Shown: positions 8,761-17,950 of the stretch, piece by piece
How positions within the stretch are numbered: the first letter of the stretch is position 1
Layout: each line of letters opens with the position of its first letter
Assembly (NCBI GenBank): GCA_017479385.1
Contig: JAFVCE010000019.1
Coordinates: 1 to 64,000 of the forward strand
DNA from: Bacteroidales bacterium
GTDB lineage: Bacteria > Bacteroidota > Bacteroidia > Bacteroidales > P3
Direction: 5' to 3'
Length of the DNA stretch: 64,000 nucleotides
The notes under the pieces: generated by a model
Seen by the model: the letters and a program-made list of their open reading frames with translations, nothing else
Databases searched by the model: none
Told to the model about the DNA's origin: nothing
Translations under genes and position numbers: made by a program

Positions 8761-9655
8761 AATAGTAGTCGAGCAGTTCGACGGGATTGTAAGACATTTT
8801 GGCTTTGCGCAGCCCTTCGAGGCCCATATCCTCTTCGCGGTTCACCAGCTCGAACTGCTCTGGCAGGTGGCGCACAAACTCGAGGTTGACAATGTTGAAT
8901 GCCCCTTCGTAGGCCGTATCGGCTTTTTCGACGCAGACGTCGACCAGCGTGCTGTTTATGGGGCAGCCGTAGCTGAAAGCCACCATGCGGCCATCGACCA
9001 TGATGGCGCCGCCAATCATGGGCAGCTCGTCCCAATGCTCGAAAACGAACCGCATTGAGCGCATCTCGGCCAGGGTCGACGCCGAGGTGTGGCTCGGCAC
9101 GGCGTGGCGCCAATGCTGCTCCACCTGCCAGCACTCGGCCAGCATTCCGGTAGTGAGCGGGGCGAAGGTGTAGTCGGGGTAGAGGCTGCGAAATTTGTTA
9201 ACATGATTGCGCTTGTCGCGAAAGGCTCGGCCGTGTAGTTGCTCGAGTTCGGCGCGCGAGTAGATGTAGTCTTGTCGGTCGCGGCAGGCCACAAGCTCGG
9301 CTCCGTGGCCCACGGCGGCAGCCACCACCTGGGCTTGGCGACCCTCGAGGGCGGCAATGCGCAGTTGTCCGCTCACCGCTTGGCGCAGCGCTGCGGCAAT
9401 GGCAGACAGGCTGGCTTCGGTGGCGTCGTGTGGCAGCAGGATATAGGTGTGCTCGTTGTTGGGCTCGAGGCCGTAGCGTACCACCAGCCCACCTTCGAGG
9501 GCGGCCACAGAGGTGCCAAACATCGAACTCCACGACAGCAGGTTAGCCACCGAGTAGTTGCAGTTGCGCAGACCGGCGGCCTCGGCCAGTGCGCCTATTT
9601 GTGGCGCGTGTGTCAACCCAATGGGTTCGAATTGGAGCGTGGTTTCGGTGTTCAT
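8741..9655 (-). CDS. DUF2156 protein (phosphatidylglycerol-lysyltransferase C-terminal-like)
   Basis: A 304-aa soluble protein built from a tandem GNAT-like fold. Recognisable pieces are the N-terminal NCNYSVANLLSWSSMFGTSV, the RDQ.YIYSR segment followed by FRDKRNHVNKF, and the late ECWQVEQHWR and GLEGLRKAKMSYNP. This matches DUF2156, the catalytic fold of aminoacyl-phosphatidylglycerol synthases, but here without the membrane flippase. A role in transferring an amino-acyl group to a lipid or small molecule is inferred only. It is the first gene of a two-gene unit with the GNAT-like protein. A -7 box TATCTTTG lies at 9677-9684. Confidence 0.8.
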   Translation of the reverse strand: MNTETTLQFEPIGLTHAPQIGALAEAAGLRNCNYSVANLLSWSSMFGTSVAALEGGLVVRYGLEPNNEHTYILLPHDATEASLSAIAAALRQAVSGQLRIAALEGRQAQVVAAAVGHGAELVACRDRQDYIYSRAELEQLHGRAFRDKRNHVNKFRSLYPDYTFAPLTTGMLAECWQVEQHWRHAVPSHTSASTLAEMRSMRFVFEHWDELPMIGGAIMVDGRMVAFSYGCPINSTLVDVCVEKADTAYEGAFNIVNLEFVRHLPEQFELVNREEDMGLEGLRKAKMSYNPVELLDYYYVCHEL

Positions 9656-9794
9656 GATTTAATAGTAACGTCGAAACAAAGATATTATTGTGCCGTTGCC
9701 GAAAAATATCTGGCTGTAGATTCTGCTATGAAGAGCAGTGCTGCGAGCAAAGATAATAAGAATTATTGGCGCCAGTGTGTGATTATTGCTAAAA

Positions 9795-10472
9795 TCACCC
9801 CATACTTCTGACTTTTTCCACAAAGTTCGACAATTCTTTATCTTGGTGTATCATTCTAATAGGGTCGAGTGCTTGTATTATACCGGGTGCATGACGCAAC
9901 TTTCCGTATGCAACTTTTTTGGGGTTCTCATTTTTGTCTGTCTTGTTTGATTCGAGATGCCGTTTAAACAAAACGCTCATCACAAATGAGGGCTTTTGTT
10001 TCAAGTGCTCGATATCTTTGTCTTTTATAAGTTGGTCATCTTCTAAGTCTGCACTTTTTATTGTCAGCCTCTCTTGTTTTGCCCATCTAACAATACACTC
10101 TGGCTGCTTTAAGAACCATGCTTCCATTTCTTGAACCCAAAAGAATACACACTCTGACTTGGATTGAGGGAAAGGTTTTCCATTAAATAGTTTTTGATTA
10201 AACCACTCTTGACGTAGTTCGGGAGGCCTGTCTAAATCTACATAAAGAAAGTCATTATTACCTTTAGTGATAAAAGACATCGAAGCCATTTTCCAGCCTC
10301 CACCTACTTCAATCTTTATATCTATATCATCGCGGTCAAGGGCTGCTGTAAAAAATCTATTTAATGCTTCGCGAAGCGCTGCCGAATTTTGCTGTATCAT
10401 AGCATTGTGTTCGGCCGTCGCAGTCGGGTCTGAGCCCGTTACGCCACCTTCGGTAAGGACTCTGATTACCAT
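9795..10472 (-). CDS. DUF4276 family protein, probable TOPRIM-like effector
   Basis: A 225-aa protein with the DUF4276 pattern: an early acidic strand RVLTEGG (Glu8), an acidic pair in DFLYVDLDRPPE (Asp79 and Asp81), and FFWVQEMEAWF with Glu115/Glu117. That arrangement resembles the Glu...Asp-x-Asp layout of TOPRIM-type nuclease domains. It overlaps the upstream AAA ATPase gene by 7 bases, so the pair is one operon. Base composition is clearly more AT-rich than the neighbours, which suggests transfer. The likely role is the effector half of an ATPase-nuclease defence pair. Family assignment is moderately strong; the defence role is inference. Confidence 0.8.
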   Translation of the reverse strand: MVIRVLTEGGVTGSDPTATAEHNAMIQQNSAALREALNRFFTAALDRDDIDIKIEVGGGWKMASMSFITKGNNDFLYVDLDRPPELRQEWFNQKLFNGKPFPQSKSECVFFWVQEMEAWFLKQPECIVRWAKQERLTIKSADLEDDQLIKDKDIEHLKQKPSFVMSVLFKRHLESNKTDKNENPKKVAYGKLRHAPGIIQALDPIRMIHQDKELSNFVEKVRSMG

Positions 10473-11671
10473 CTTTTACCACCGATTTCACCATTCAACC
10501 ATAATTGTCCTGGAAGCAGAGCACCTTCATATTGCGGAAAATCCTCCTCAAAATATCGTTGTACGATTGTCGAATTATCTTCATCTTTCTCAAAGACAAG
10601 TATGTCTTCTAACTCGAAATCGTTAAGCAAGAGAGGAGAGTGGGTGGCTACAATTAATTGTCTATTCTGTGCGGCAGATTTTATTAAATCAGCAATAGAG
10701 TGTATCATGTCTGGATGTAACCTGCCTTCAGGCTCGTCCAATCCAACGAATCGCCCACCTTGTTTGTTCATTAATATTGACAGCAAAATAATATAGCGCA
10801 ATGTACCGTCAGAGATAAAGCGCATTCCTATTTCGTGTCTTAAATTTTTCTCTATGAGAGAAAGGTATATCCTTGAGCCAAACAATTGAAAATGAAAGCT
10901 CTTGAAAAATCTGTTAATGTCTGCTAATTTGCTTTCAATTCTTTCGAATGTTATCTGGTCTGAGGATAAATTGCTTAACAATGCCGTAAGATTAGACCCA
11001 TTATATGATAATCTGATGTCGCTATTAGTTGTTGCTGGTTCTCTTACAACGCTGTGGTTAGAAGTGTCAAAAGTCTCATATAATGCCATTTGCGCAATTG
11101 CGTTGCGTATTGTTTGTGAGGGGAGGAATCGTTTGGGGTCGCTCAACTGACGAAGTATCAATTCTTGTTCTGATGTGTCCCCAGCGAATTTCTCTGTTTT
11201 AACACCAGATTCATGATAGACCGATAGCACTCCTCGGCCATGCTCGAATCTTAAAAAAGTGAAATATTGTGATATGTCTCTTTTGTCAGAAGTCCATAGT
11301 TCTTCTTCTATCGTGTAGCTTGTTTCTCCTAAAGGCCGAAGGATTATTCGATAGTTTACATCTGACGTGAATGGCGATTTAGGAGAAAGTTCTTTAAGTT
11401 TCTCTGCATCAAAAACATATTTAAGAACAATGCAATCGGGTGTATTCTCGCCACATGCATTTGCAACTTCTCTAAATCCACCCCATTCCGTTTGAAACAA
11501 TTTTTCAAAGCCTACGCCACACACACCCTCATACAATAGCCTAAACGCGTTAATAAACGACGTTTTTCCACTACCATTAATACCCAACATGATGTTGACC
11601 CCTTGATTGAGGTCAATCTTGGTTTCTCCCTTGAATGAGAAGAAATCTTTTATAGTTACAGACTTTATCAT
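10466..11671 (-). CDS. AAA family (ABC-type, OLD/AriA-like) ATPase
   Basis: A 401-aa ATPase from the ATG at 11671. The frame extends to 11701 only through a TTG, so the ATG is preferred. It opens MIKSVTIKDFFSFKGETKI, then has Walker A GINGSGKTS (residues 30-38), the signature-like SDGTLRYI (about 287-294), Walker B FVGLDEPEGRLHP (about 308-320) and the switch His in ATHSP (about 342-346). This is the SMC/ABC-like AAA_15/AAA_21 type seen in OLD nucleases and in PARIS AriA, but the C-terminal nuclease domain is missing. That function is probably supplied by the coupled DUF4276 gene. Flanked by ordinary metabolic genes, AT-rich, and likely acquired. Confidence 0.88.
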   Translation of the reverse strand: MIKSVTIKDFFSFKGETKIDLNQGVNIMLGINGSGKTSFINAFRLLYEGVCGVGFEKLFQTEWGGFREVANACGENTPDCIVLKYVFDAEKLKELSPKSPFTSDVNYRIILRPLGETSYTIEEELWTSDKRDISQYFTFLRFEHGRGVLSVYHESGVKTEKFAGDTSEQELILRQLSDPKRFLPSQTIRNAIAQMALYETFDTSNHSVVREPATTNSDIRLSYNGSNLTALLSNLSSDQITFERIESKLADINRFFKSFHFQLFGSRIYLSLIEKNLRHEIGMRFISDGTLRYIILLSILMNKQGGRFVGLDEPEGRLHPDMIHSIADLIKSAAQNRQLIVATHSPLLLNDFELEDILVFEKDEDNSTIVQRYFEEDFPQYEGALLPGQLWLNGEIGGKRW

Positions 11672-11732
11672 ATCAAAAGTATTTGTATTATAACGCTTCA
11701 AATTGACTTTTATTGTGTCTGTAGATAATTTT

Positions 11733-11764
11733 ATTCTGGCGGCGCCTTTTGGCGCCGCCAGAAT
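11733..11764. terminator. Perfect 14-bp hairpin between the M3 peptidase and ATPase genes
   Basis: ATTCTGGCGGCGCC pairs perfectly with GGCGCCGCCAGAAT around TTTT, 24 bases beyond the peptidase stop. The sequence is symmetrical and could stop transcription in either direction. There is no clear U-run. Confidence 0.7.
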
Positions 11765-11788
11765 TGGGATGTTGCTAACTTTAGCTCA

Positions 11789-13933
11789 TCAGAGCAGGCC
11801 GCGGTTGCGCAGCAGCGGGGTGACCGACGGCTCTTTGCCGCGGAATTGCAGGTAGAGTTCCATCGGGTCGGCGGTGTTGCCACTCTCGAGCAGGTGGCGG
11901 AAGCGGGCAGCCAACTCGGGGTTGTAGAGGTCGCCACTTTCGCGGAAAGCCTCGAAGGCGTCGGCGTCGAGTATGGCGGTCCAAGTGTAACTATAGTAGC
12001 CGGCATCGTAGCCCGTGGTGAAGATGTGTTGGAAGTAGGGCGAGCGGTAGCGGCTTATGATTTCGGGGATGAGGCCTATGCGCTGCATGGCTTGCTCCTC
12101 GAACTGCAAGGGCTCTATGTGTTGCTGGTGGTCGAGGGTGTAGTAGTCCATGTCGAGCAACGAGGCGGCCAGCAACTCGGTGTTGATAAAGCCTTGTCCG
12201 TAGGTTTGAGCGGCGGCAATTTTGGCTATCAGTTCGTCGGGTATGGCTTTGCCGGTTTGGTAGTGGCGGGCATAGCTCTTCATCACCTCGGGGTGGCGGC
12301 ACCAGTTCTCCATAACCTGCGAGGGCATCTCAACAAAGTCGCGCGGCACGTTGGTGCCAGCAATCGAGGGGTAGGTGCAGTTCGACAGCAGTCCGTGTAG
12401 GGCGTGGCCAAACTCGTGGAAGAGGGTCTCGCTCTCGTCGAAGTTGAGCAGGGCAGGGGCGTCGGCCGTGGGGCGGGTGAAGTTGCATACCACCTGTATG
12501 ACGGGAATGACGTTGCGCCCCTCGAGGTCGCGGTGCTGGCCGCGGAACTCGGTCATCCAGGCACCGCTGCGCTTGCTGGCGCGTGGGTGGAAGTCCATGT
12601 AGAGAATGCCAATCAGGCTGTCGCCGTCATACACCTCGAAGGGGTGAGCCTCGGGGTTGTAGTTGGGTAGTTTCTGGTTCTCGACAAAGCTGAGGCCGTA
12701 GAGACGGTTGGCCACCGCGAAGGCACCTTCGAGCACCGTCTCGAGCGAGAAGTAGGGGCGCACCTCGGCGTCGTCAATGGCGTAGCGCTCGGAGCGCAAC
12801 CGCTCGCTGTAGTAGCGCCAATCCCAGGGTTGCAACTTGGTGCCGGGCAGGTCGCGGCTCAGCATACGCTGATATTCGTCGCGTTCCTGTTTGGCTTTTT
12901 TGAGGGCTGGCGTCCATATTTGGTTCAAGCAGCGGTAGACGGCCTCGGGGGTCTTGGCCAGGCAGTCGTCGAGCACGTAGTCGGCATGGGTCTTGTAGCC
13001 CAAGATGTTGGCGCGCTCGAGGCGCAGGTTGACCAGCGTGTCGATGATTTTGGTGTTGTCGAACTCGCCTTCGCGACAGCGGTCGGCATAGGCGTGCCAC
13101 ATCTCTTCGCGCAGGGCGCGGTTGGTGCAGTCCTGCATGAAAGGCTCCCACGAGGGCATATGCAGGGTGAAGCGGTAGCCCATGATGTCAACACCTTTGG
13201 GGTCGTTGAGTTCGCTGGGGGTCATATGTTCTTGTCGGTAGGCTTCGTGGGCGGCGTCGAGCTGGGTCTCGGTCAGGCCGAGGTTGAGGGCAACGCTGTC
13301 TTCGTCGATGTCGAGGCCGTAGGCGTTGGTGGCTTTGAGCACATTTTGCGCAAAACGTAGCGTGAGTGAGGCAATCTGCTCGTTGAGTTGGCGGAATCGG
13401 TCTTGCTTTTCGGCTGGGATGTTGGCACCCGAGCGCACAAAGCCTTTGTAGGTCTCCTCGACCAGTCGCAGCTGCTCGGGATTGAGCGACAGGCTGTTGC
13501 GATTGTCGTAAACGGTTTTTATGCGTTCAAAGAGTTTTGCGTTGAGGGCAATGTCGTCGGCGTGGGCCGAGAGCAGGGGGGTGACCTCTTCGGCAATAGA
13601 GTCCATCTCGTCAGAACTTTCGCACTCGCTGAGGTTGAAGAAAACGCCACTCACTTTGGCCAGCAGCTCGCCGCTGTATTCGTAGGCCAGAATTGTGTTT
13701 TCGAACGTAGGAGCTTCGGGGTTGTTCACAATCGAGTCGATGGCGGCTTTCTGTTGCTTCATTCCCTCTTGGAAGGCGGGCATGTAGTGGTCGGCCTTGA
13801 TGGCCGCAAAGTTGGGTATCTCGTTAGGTGTGCCCCAGTTGCTGAAGAATGGGTTTTGCATATCTTTGTCGTGTTTGCAGCCGGCGAGCAATGCGAGGCT
13901 CAATCCGGCCAGGATGAGTAATTTGTGTTTCAT
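11789..13933 (-). CDS. M3 family metallopeptidase lipoprotein (peptidyl-dipeptidase Dcp-like)
   Basis: A 714-aa protein from the ATG at 13933. The longer open frame upstream is the neighbouring gene read out of frame. The N-terminus MKHKLLILAGLSLALLAGC is a lipoprotein signal with Cys19 as the lipidated residue. Dcp-like N-terminal helices follow, then the zinc motif HEFGHALHG and the downstream Glu in the family's usual position. It cleaves short peptides, probably in the periplasm. The ATG overlaps the stop of the upstream thioredoxin-fold gene by one base (TAATG), so the two are coupled. Strand and family assignment are firm; exact specificity is not. Confidence 0.93.
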   Translation of the reverse strand: MKHKLLILAGLSLALLAGCKHDKDMQNPFFSNWGTPNEIPNFAAIKADHYMPAFQEGMKQQKAAIDSIVNNPEAPTFENTILAYEYSGELLAKVSGVFFNLSECESSDEMDSIAEEVTPLLSAHADDIALNAKLFERIKTVYDNRNSLSLNPEQLRLVEETYKGFVRSGANIPAEKQDRFRQLNEQIASLTLRFAQNVLKATNAYGLDIDEDSVALNLGLTETQLDAAHEAYRQEHMTPSELNDPKGVDIMGYRFTLHMPSWEPFMQDCTNRALREEMWHAYADRCREGEFDNTKIIDTLVNLRLERANILGYKTHADYVLDDCLAKTPEAVYRCLNQIWTPALKKAKQERDEYQRMLSRDLPGTKLQPWDWRYYSERLRSERYAIDDAEVRPYFSLETVLEGAFAVANRLYGLSFVENQKLPNYNPEAHPFEVYDGDSLIGILYMDFHPRASKRSGAWMTEFRGQHRDLEGRNVIPVIQVVCNFTRPTADAPALLNFDESETLFHEFGHALHGLLSNCTYPSIAGTNVPRDFVEMPSQVMENWCRHPEVMKSYARHYQTGKAIPDELIAKIAAAQTYGQGFINTELLAASLLDMDYYTLDHQQHIEPLQFEEQAMQRIGLIPEIISRYRSPYFQHIFTTGYDAGYYSYTWTAILDADAFEAFRESGDLYNPELAARFRHLLESGNTADPMELYLQFRGKEPSVTPLLRNRGLL

Positions 13934-15363
13934 TATTTCTTTTTTATGAGATTTTTCAGTACGAGTTCGAAGAGTTCGCCGTCGAGTTTTTTGGCCAAAA
14001 TCTTGTTGTCGCCGTCGAGCAGGTAGACCTGCGGCGTGGTCTGCACGTCGTAGACTTCGCGCCAATCGATGTTGGCTTCGCCACCGTTGAGGTTGACCCA
14101 CAAGGGGTTGTCTATGTGGTTGTTTGCCAGGAAGTTCTTCCACTGCTTGATGGTGCTTTCGTCGGGTTCGGTGAGCACGGCGTAGACGCTGAGCGAGAGG
14201 CTGTCGGCGTAGTGTTCGAAGTGGGAGTAGAGTTTGGGAACGGTTTGTTTGCAGTGTCCACACGTGGGCGACCAGAAAACGAGCAGTTTATATTCGGACG
14301 GCATACGGTGTAGCGAGTGGGCGTGGCGCAGGGTGTCGAACATTATCAGCTCTGGGGCTTCGCGGCCAATGAGCAGGCGGTCCCACTTCGTGGCGCGGTC
14401 TACCTCTTGCTCTATCGACGAGGGCTCGGCCCAGTTGGCGTTGGCGTAGTATTTTAGTATGAGGTGCACGTAGATTTCGTCGTATGACATGACATTGCTT
14501 TGCAGGTATTTTTGCGCACAGGTGAGCAGCAGCCATTGGAATACCTCGCCGTCGGGGGTGCAGCGGTCGAGCATGGCGTCGACTCGAGGTATGATGTCGG
14601 AAGGCAGCGCGCCTTTGAGAGCGCGGTCAAGATAGTCCATAATGTGCTGATAGAAAACGCCTTTGGGAGTGCGGATAATCATCTCGTCGTCGAGCGGGAT
14701 GTTGTCGAAGTAGTGGTCGAGCATATAGTAGAATCGCTCATTGTTCGAAAGTTCGCGACCTGTGTCGTCGAGGAGCGGCACCTCGGGCGGAATCGAGACC
14801 ATGAGCACTTTGGCAATCATACAGTTCGGGTTGCTCTTGATAAAGGCACGGCTGGCGCTGTCTATGGTAGAGCGTATGGTGGTGTGGTAGAAGTTGGCAG
14901 CCGTTGCCGAATCGAGCCCGGCACGCTGGTTCTCAAACTCTTTGTAGATGTTGTCAATCATGCGTTGGTAGTTATAAACCAACTGGTTCTCCTTAGAACC
15001 TTCAACCTCCATATTCAGTGTCCAGTTCCGCTCGATGGTTTTGAATTTGAAGAAAGGCTTCTCGTGGTATACCACAAAATCGGCGTAGTTGCCTTTGGGG
15101 TTGGCAAAAAAATACATCCCAGGTTTCAGTTCTTTGGTGCCCGAAAAAACAAACTGGCCTTTGCGGTCGCGCTTGGCGGTATCTACTACCAAGTTGCCGG
15201 CGGCATAGTAGTGACCCATATACATCACGGTGTCGTTGTTGCCTTCTATGGTCAGGGTTATGTGGTAAGTCTCTTTCGACTTGGCACTACAAAAACCGCA
15301 GGCCATGCAAAGAGCGAAAAACAGGATTAAATATTTAGCTGCCTTTTTCATAACATTAGTCAT
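13933..15363 (-). CDS. Thioredoxin-fold protein with DUF5106-like region
   Basis: A 476-aa exported protein. The signal peptide MKKAAKYLILFFALCMACG begins at the second Met (15351), so the start may be 15351 rather than 15363. After a DUF4369/DUF5106-like N-terminal half (YHITLTIEGNNDTVMYMGHY) comes a TlpA-like thioredoxin domain. Its active site is CGHC in FWSPTCGHCKQTVPKL and its cis-Pro is in VQTTPQVYLLDGDNKIL. It is likely a periplasmic or outer-membrane-facing thiol oxidoreductase. It is first in a two-gene operon with the M3 peptidase lipoprotein. Confidence 0.88.
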   Translation of the reverse strand: MTNVMKKAAKYLILFFALCMACGFCSAKSKETYHITLTIEGNNDTVMYMGHYYAAGNLVVDTAKRDRKGQFVFSGTKELKPGMYFFANPKGNYADFVVYHEKPFFKFKTIERNWTLNMEVEGSKENQLVYNYQRMIDNIYKEFENQRAGLDSATAANFYHTTIRSTIDSASRAFIKSNPNCMIAKVLMVSIPPEVPLLDDTGRELSNNERFYYMLDHYFDNIPLDDEMIIRTPKGVFYQHIMDYLDRALKGALPSDIIPRVDAMLDRCTPDGEVFQWLLLTCAQKYLQSNVMSYDEIYVHLILKYYANANWAEPSSIEQEVDRATKWDRLLIGREAPELIMFDTLRHAHSLHRMPSEYKLLVFWSPTCGHCKQTVPKLYSHFEHYADSLSLSVYAVLTEPDESTIKQWKNFLANNHIDNPLWVNLNGGEANIDWREVYDVQTTPQVYLLDGDNKILAKKLDGELFELVLKNLIKKK

Positions 15364-15425
15364 AACGCGCGCGAGCCGATTTTATTGTGTCGACCACTAA
15401 AAAATCTTCATTTTGCATAAAAATT

Positions 15426-15456
15426 TTGTCAGTTTCGAAAAAGTTCGTATCTTTGC
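15426..15456 (+). promoter_or_regulatory. Bacteroidetes promoter for rpmE2
   Basis: The -33 TTTG (15426-15429), a 19-base spacer and the -7 box TATCTTTG (15449-15456), 73 bases before the start codon. Confidence 0.75.
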
Positions 15457-15529
15457 AAAAGCAAAAAGTAATTAAGTATTAACACAATCGTTTAAGGATC
15501 AGCTGCTTAAACGGCAAAACAAGAAAGAA

Positions 15530-15787
15530 ATGAAAAAAGGAATTCATCCAGACAACTACCGCTTGGTCGTGTTCAAAGACATGTCGAACGATAATATGAT
15601 TCTGACCAAGAGTTGCGCCAACACCAAAGAAACTGTTGTCTACACCGATGGCAATGAGTACCCCGTGGTGAAGCTCGAAATATCGAACACTTCGCACCCG
15701 TTCTTCACTGGTAAACTGAAACTGGTCGATACCGCCGGTCGCGTCGATAAGTTCATGAACAAGTACAAAAAGTACGCCAAACGCTAA
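15530..15787 (+). CDS. rpmE2: 50S ribosomal protein L31 type B
   Basis: The protein is 85 aa. It opens [20 protein letters not shown] and ends [20 protein letters not shown] plus a basic tail, the L31 type B pattern. The zinc-binding Cys set of type A L31 is missing, as is typical of the B form. It is a component of the large subunit near the intersubunit bridge. The gene is monocistronic with its own promoter (15426-15456) and terminator (15883-15910). Confidence 0.97.
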   Translation: MKKGIHPDNYRLVVFKDMSNDNMILTKSCANTKETVVYTDGNEYPVVKLEISNTSHPFFTGKLKLVDTAGRVDKFMNKYKKYAKR

Positions 15788-15882
15788 ACCTAAACGACAG
15801 CCCTCTAATCAGGGCCGAACAACAGCACTACTGTTCCACAACAATATCGAGAACCGTAATTTGTTTTAGATATTAGAACTTG

Positions 15883-15910
15883 AAAGCCCCTCCACAATGG
15901 AGGGGCTTTT
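15883..15910 (+). terminator. Rho-independent terminator of rpmE2
   Basis: AAAGCCCCTCC pairs with GGAGGGGCTTT around ACAAT, followed by a short U-run. Confidence 0.85.
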
Positions 15911-16104
15911 GAACTTGGGATAAATTCTCAATTCATTGATAATCAACACGATTACCCCCCCCCAAAAAAATGAATAAAAACAGCAAGAAGTCAGAAAATT
16001 TGCGTAACTTTGCAGTGCAAATCTGATGGATTTCGCTTAACGGACTTCGGTGTATTCGGAGGATTTGCCAGGAAAAAGGTATAATTAGAAGTCCACAAAA
16101 TGTA

Positions 16105-16908
16105 ATGAAGATGAATCTAAATATGAAAAGACTGACCGTGCTGCTTTTTGCATCGTTTGTAGCGCTTGTAGAGTTTTCGTGTACCAAAGAACCAGAATAC
16201 ATTAGCAGTCCTGACAACCGTCTGTCGGGAGTAGATGACCATTATTATAATTGGTCTTTCGAATATGATGAACAGGGGGTATTGGTTTCTTTTTATAAGC
16301 ATAAACCCGATTACAATGATGTGGACCATATCACCGATAAATTTCCGTGTGTATGGGAAGATGGGATGTTAGTAAAGCTCGGTTACTACTATAACAGTTA
16401 CGACAGCCAGGGACGATTAGTTTCAATGATAGCTTGTGACTCCATGGTTATTAACGGTTCTTTGGTAATTTATGAAGAAAGAGATATTTTGTATTATAAT
16501 GATGAAGGTGAAATTGAAAAAATAACGTATGAAACTTACAAGAATCTATTTGGGGATATGGGCAATGTTCTTGAAATCAGTTATGAATGGGAAAATGGAA
16601 ATATCAGCAAAATCCATCATAAAAAATGGCGCTGGGAGGATGACCCAGACAATGTAGATAGCATTTATTACGACTGTTTCGAAGAGGATTTAGAATATGA
16701 CTCTCACCCCAATCCATTTTTGCAGTTGCCTGTTGCGGTCGTTGTGCTTCTTCAACGATTGATGCAGATACCAGAAGGGGCTTATACTCTTCCCAGCAAG
16801 AATAATTGTGTTTACAGGACGGAATACACCTACAAAAACAATGGGTATCCTCGCGAAAGCCGTGGCTGGATAAACCGCGATTACGAGTACAGCGGCATGA
16901 TTTACTGA
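16105..16908 (+). CDS. Hypothetical lipoprotein with RHS/YD-like strand pattern
   Basis: A 267-aa protein. The N-terminus MKRLTVLLFASFVALVEFSC (starting at the second or third Met) is a lipoprotein signal with the lipidated Cys in EFSCTKEP. The mature part is rich in Tyr, Asp and Trp, with recurring short strands such as FEYDEQGVLVSFYKH, YYNSYDSQGRLVSM, ILYYNDEGEIEKITYET and ISYEWENGNISKIHHK. This pattern is common in Bacteroidetes surface lipoproteins of the DUF4595/YD-repeat kind. Base composition is more AT-rich than the neighbours. A TAACTTTG box lies at 16005-16012. Function unknown. Confidence 0.75.
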   Translation: MKMNLNMKRLTVLLFASFVALVEFSCTKEPEYISSPDNRLSGVDDHYYNWSFEYDEQGVLVSFYKHKPDYNDVDHITDKFPCVWEDGMLVKLGYYYNSYDSQGRLVSMIACDSMVINGSLVIYEERDILYYNDEGEIEKITYETYKNLFGDMGNVLEISYEWENGNISKIHHKKWRWEDDPDNVDSIYYDCFEEDLEYDSHPNPFLQLPVAVVVLLQRLMQIPEGAYTLPSKNNCVYRTEYTYKNNGYPRESRGWINRDYEYSGMIY

Positions 16909-17045
16909 AAGTGGCAACGTTGACGGACATCATCTGCCACGCTTATGGAACACTGCCACAGTTCACAAAGAGGTGCATCGTAAAGGAAAGCACTTGCTAA
17001 AGAAGCCCAGCAGTGTAGGTGAAAATCCTGTCTATCGATTTTTTC

Positions 17046-17076
17046 TTTGCCGACTCGAGAAAAATTAGTATCTTTG
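17046..17076 (+). promoter_or_regulatory. Bacteroidetes promoter for the ProX-like gene
   Basis: The -33 TTTG (17046-17049), 19 bases, and the -7 TATCTTTG (17069-17076), about 20 bases before the first ATG. Confidence 0.7.
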
Positions 17077-17096
17077 CACACAAAAGCAGTTGACTC

Positions 17097-17741
17097 ATGG
17101 AACGTATGGAATTTGAGAAGCACCCTGATATTGAGGGACCTTGCAACGAGTTGGAGGCTGGTGTTGCTGTTGGCAAACCTGTCACGACAAGCAACGTTGA
17201 TACCGATTTTTACGTCAGCGAGCCCGTGGCCACGCCTCCACAAAGCTACAAGTCGGCCACCCAGCAGGCAATCTTTGCCACCCTCGCAAGCCTCGCCATC
17301 CCTTTCCTGCGCGTCGATACTGGCGATGGCACCACAATGGAGGCCTGTATCCCGATTGGCGAGAAGCTGCGCAACCGCGTAATCAAGACCGTCTTCCTCA
17401 CCAACCGCCAACAGACCCTCTTTTGGCTCTATGTTACCGACCCCGACCGCCCATTCGTTACCAAAGATTTCTGCGCCGCCCTTTCCATCCCACGCGTCTC
17501 GTTCGCCTCCGAGGAGCACCTGCTGGCCATGATGGGCACGCCCCACGGCGCAACCACCGTGCTGGCCCTCGTGCAGGACGCAGACCAAAGCATACAGCTG
17601 GTAATGGACCGCACCATAGCCCAGTCGGAGTATATCTCATGCACCGACGGCACCAACACAGGCTTTGTGCGCCTGCGCACAAAGCACCTGCTGGAATGCT
17701 ACCTGCCACACACCGCCCACGCCCCCATCCTCATTGACTGA
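17097..17741 (+). CDS. YbaK/ProX-like prolyl-tRNA deacylase domain protein
   Basis: A 214-aa protein. The region QTLFWLYVTDPDRPFVTKDF, then IPRVSFASEEHLLAMMG followed by TPHGATTVLALVQDA and a late strand SIQLVMDRTIA, matches the YbaK/aminoacyl-tRNA-synthetase-associated fold of the PrdX/ProX type. That family hydrolyses mischarged Ala-tRNA(Pro) in trans. The N-terminal 60 residues are unlike the family and may be an extension. Starts at 17097 or 17106 are both possible. The gene stands alone with its own promoter. The family call is fairly strong; the substrate is inferred. Confidence 0.78.
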   Translation: MERMEFEKHPDIEGPCNELEAGVAVGKPVTTSNVDTDFYVSEPVATPPQSYKSATQQAIFATLASLAIPFLRVDTGDGTTMEACIPIGEKLRNRVIKTVFLTNRQQTLFWLYVTDPDRPFVTKDFCAALSIPRVSFASEEHLLAMMGTPHGATTVLALVQDADQSIQLVMDRTIAQSEYISCTDGTNTGFVRLRTKHLLECYLPHTAHAPILID

Positions 17742-17950
17742 CGCAATTGAGGGCACGCACCACTTACGGGTCGCGAAGGCGCAGAACACTCGGGGCGTTA
17801 CTAAAATTTTCGAAGAGGGCGCAATAAATATTTTTTTTGCACGTTTTTTTCAGTGCGGAGTTCACCTTTGGGGGGCGCTTGCGCAACTATATTGAGAAAG
17901 GAACATTAACCGGCCAGCCTCGAGCCGCCGCGCTACACAAACCTGACGCA

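Noticed and set aside
10360..10385. Palindrome GCTTCGCGAAGC inside the DUF4276 gene
   Set aside because: Short, inside coding sequence, and not repeated; likely chance.
11672..11701. Longer start for the AAA ATPase
   Set aside because: The extension begins with TTG and adds residues unlike family members; the ATG at 11671 fits the family N-terminus.
17837..17950. N-terminal extension of the ECF sigma gene
   Set aside because: Begins with TTG in an AT-rich spacer and does not resemble sigma region 1 or 2.
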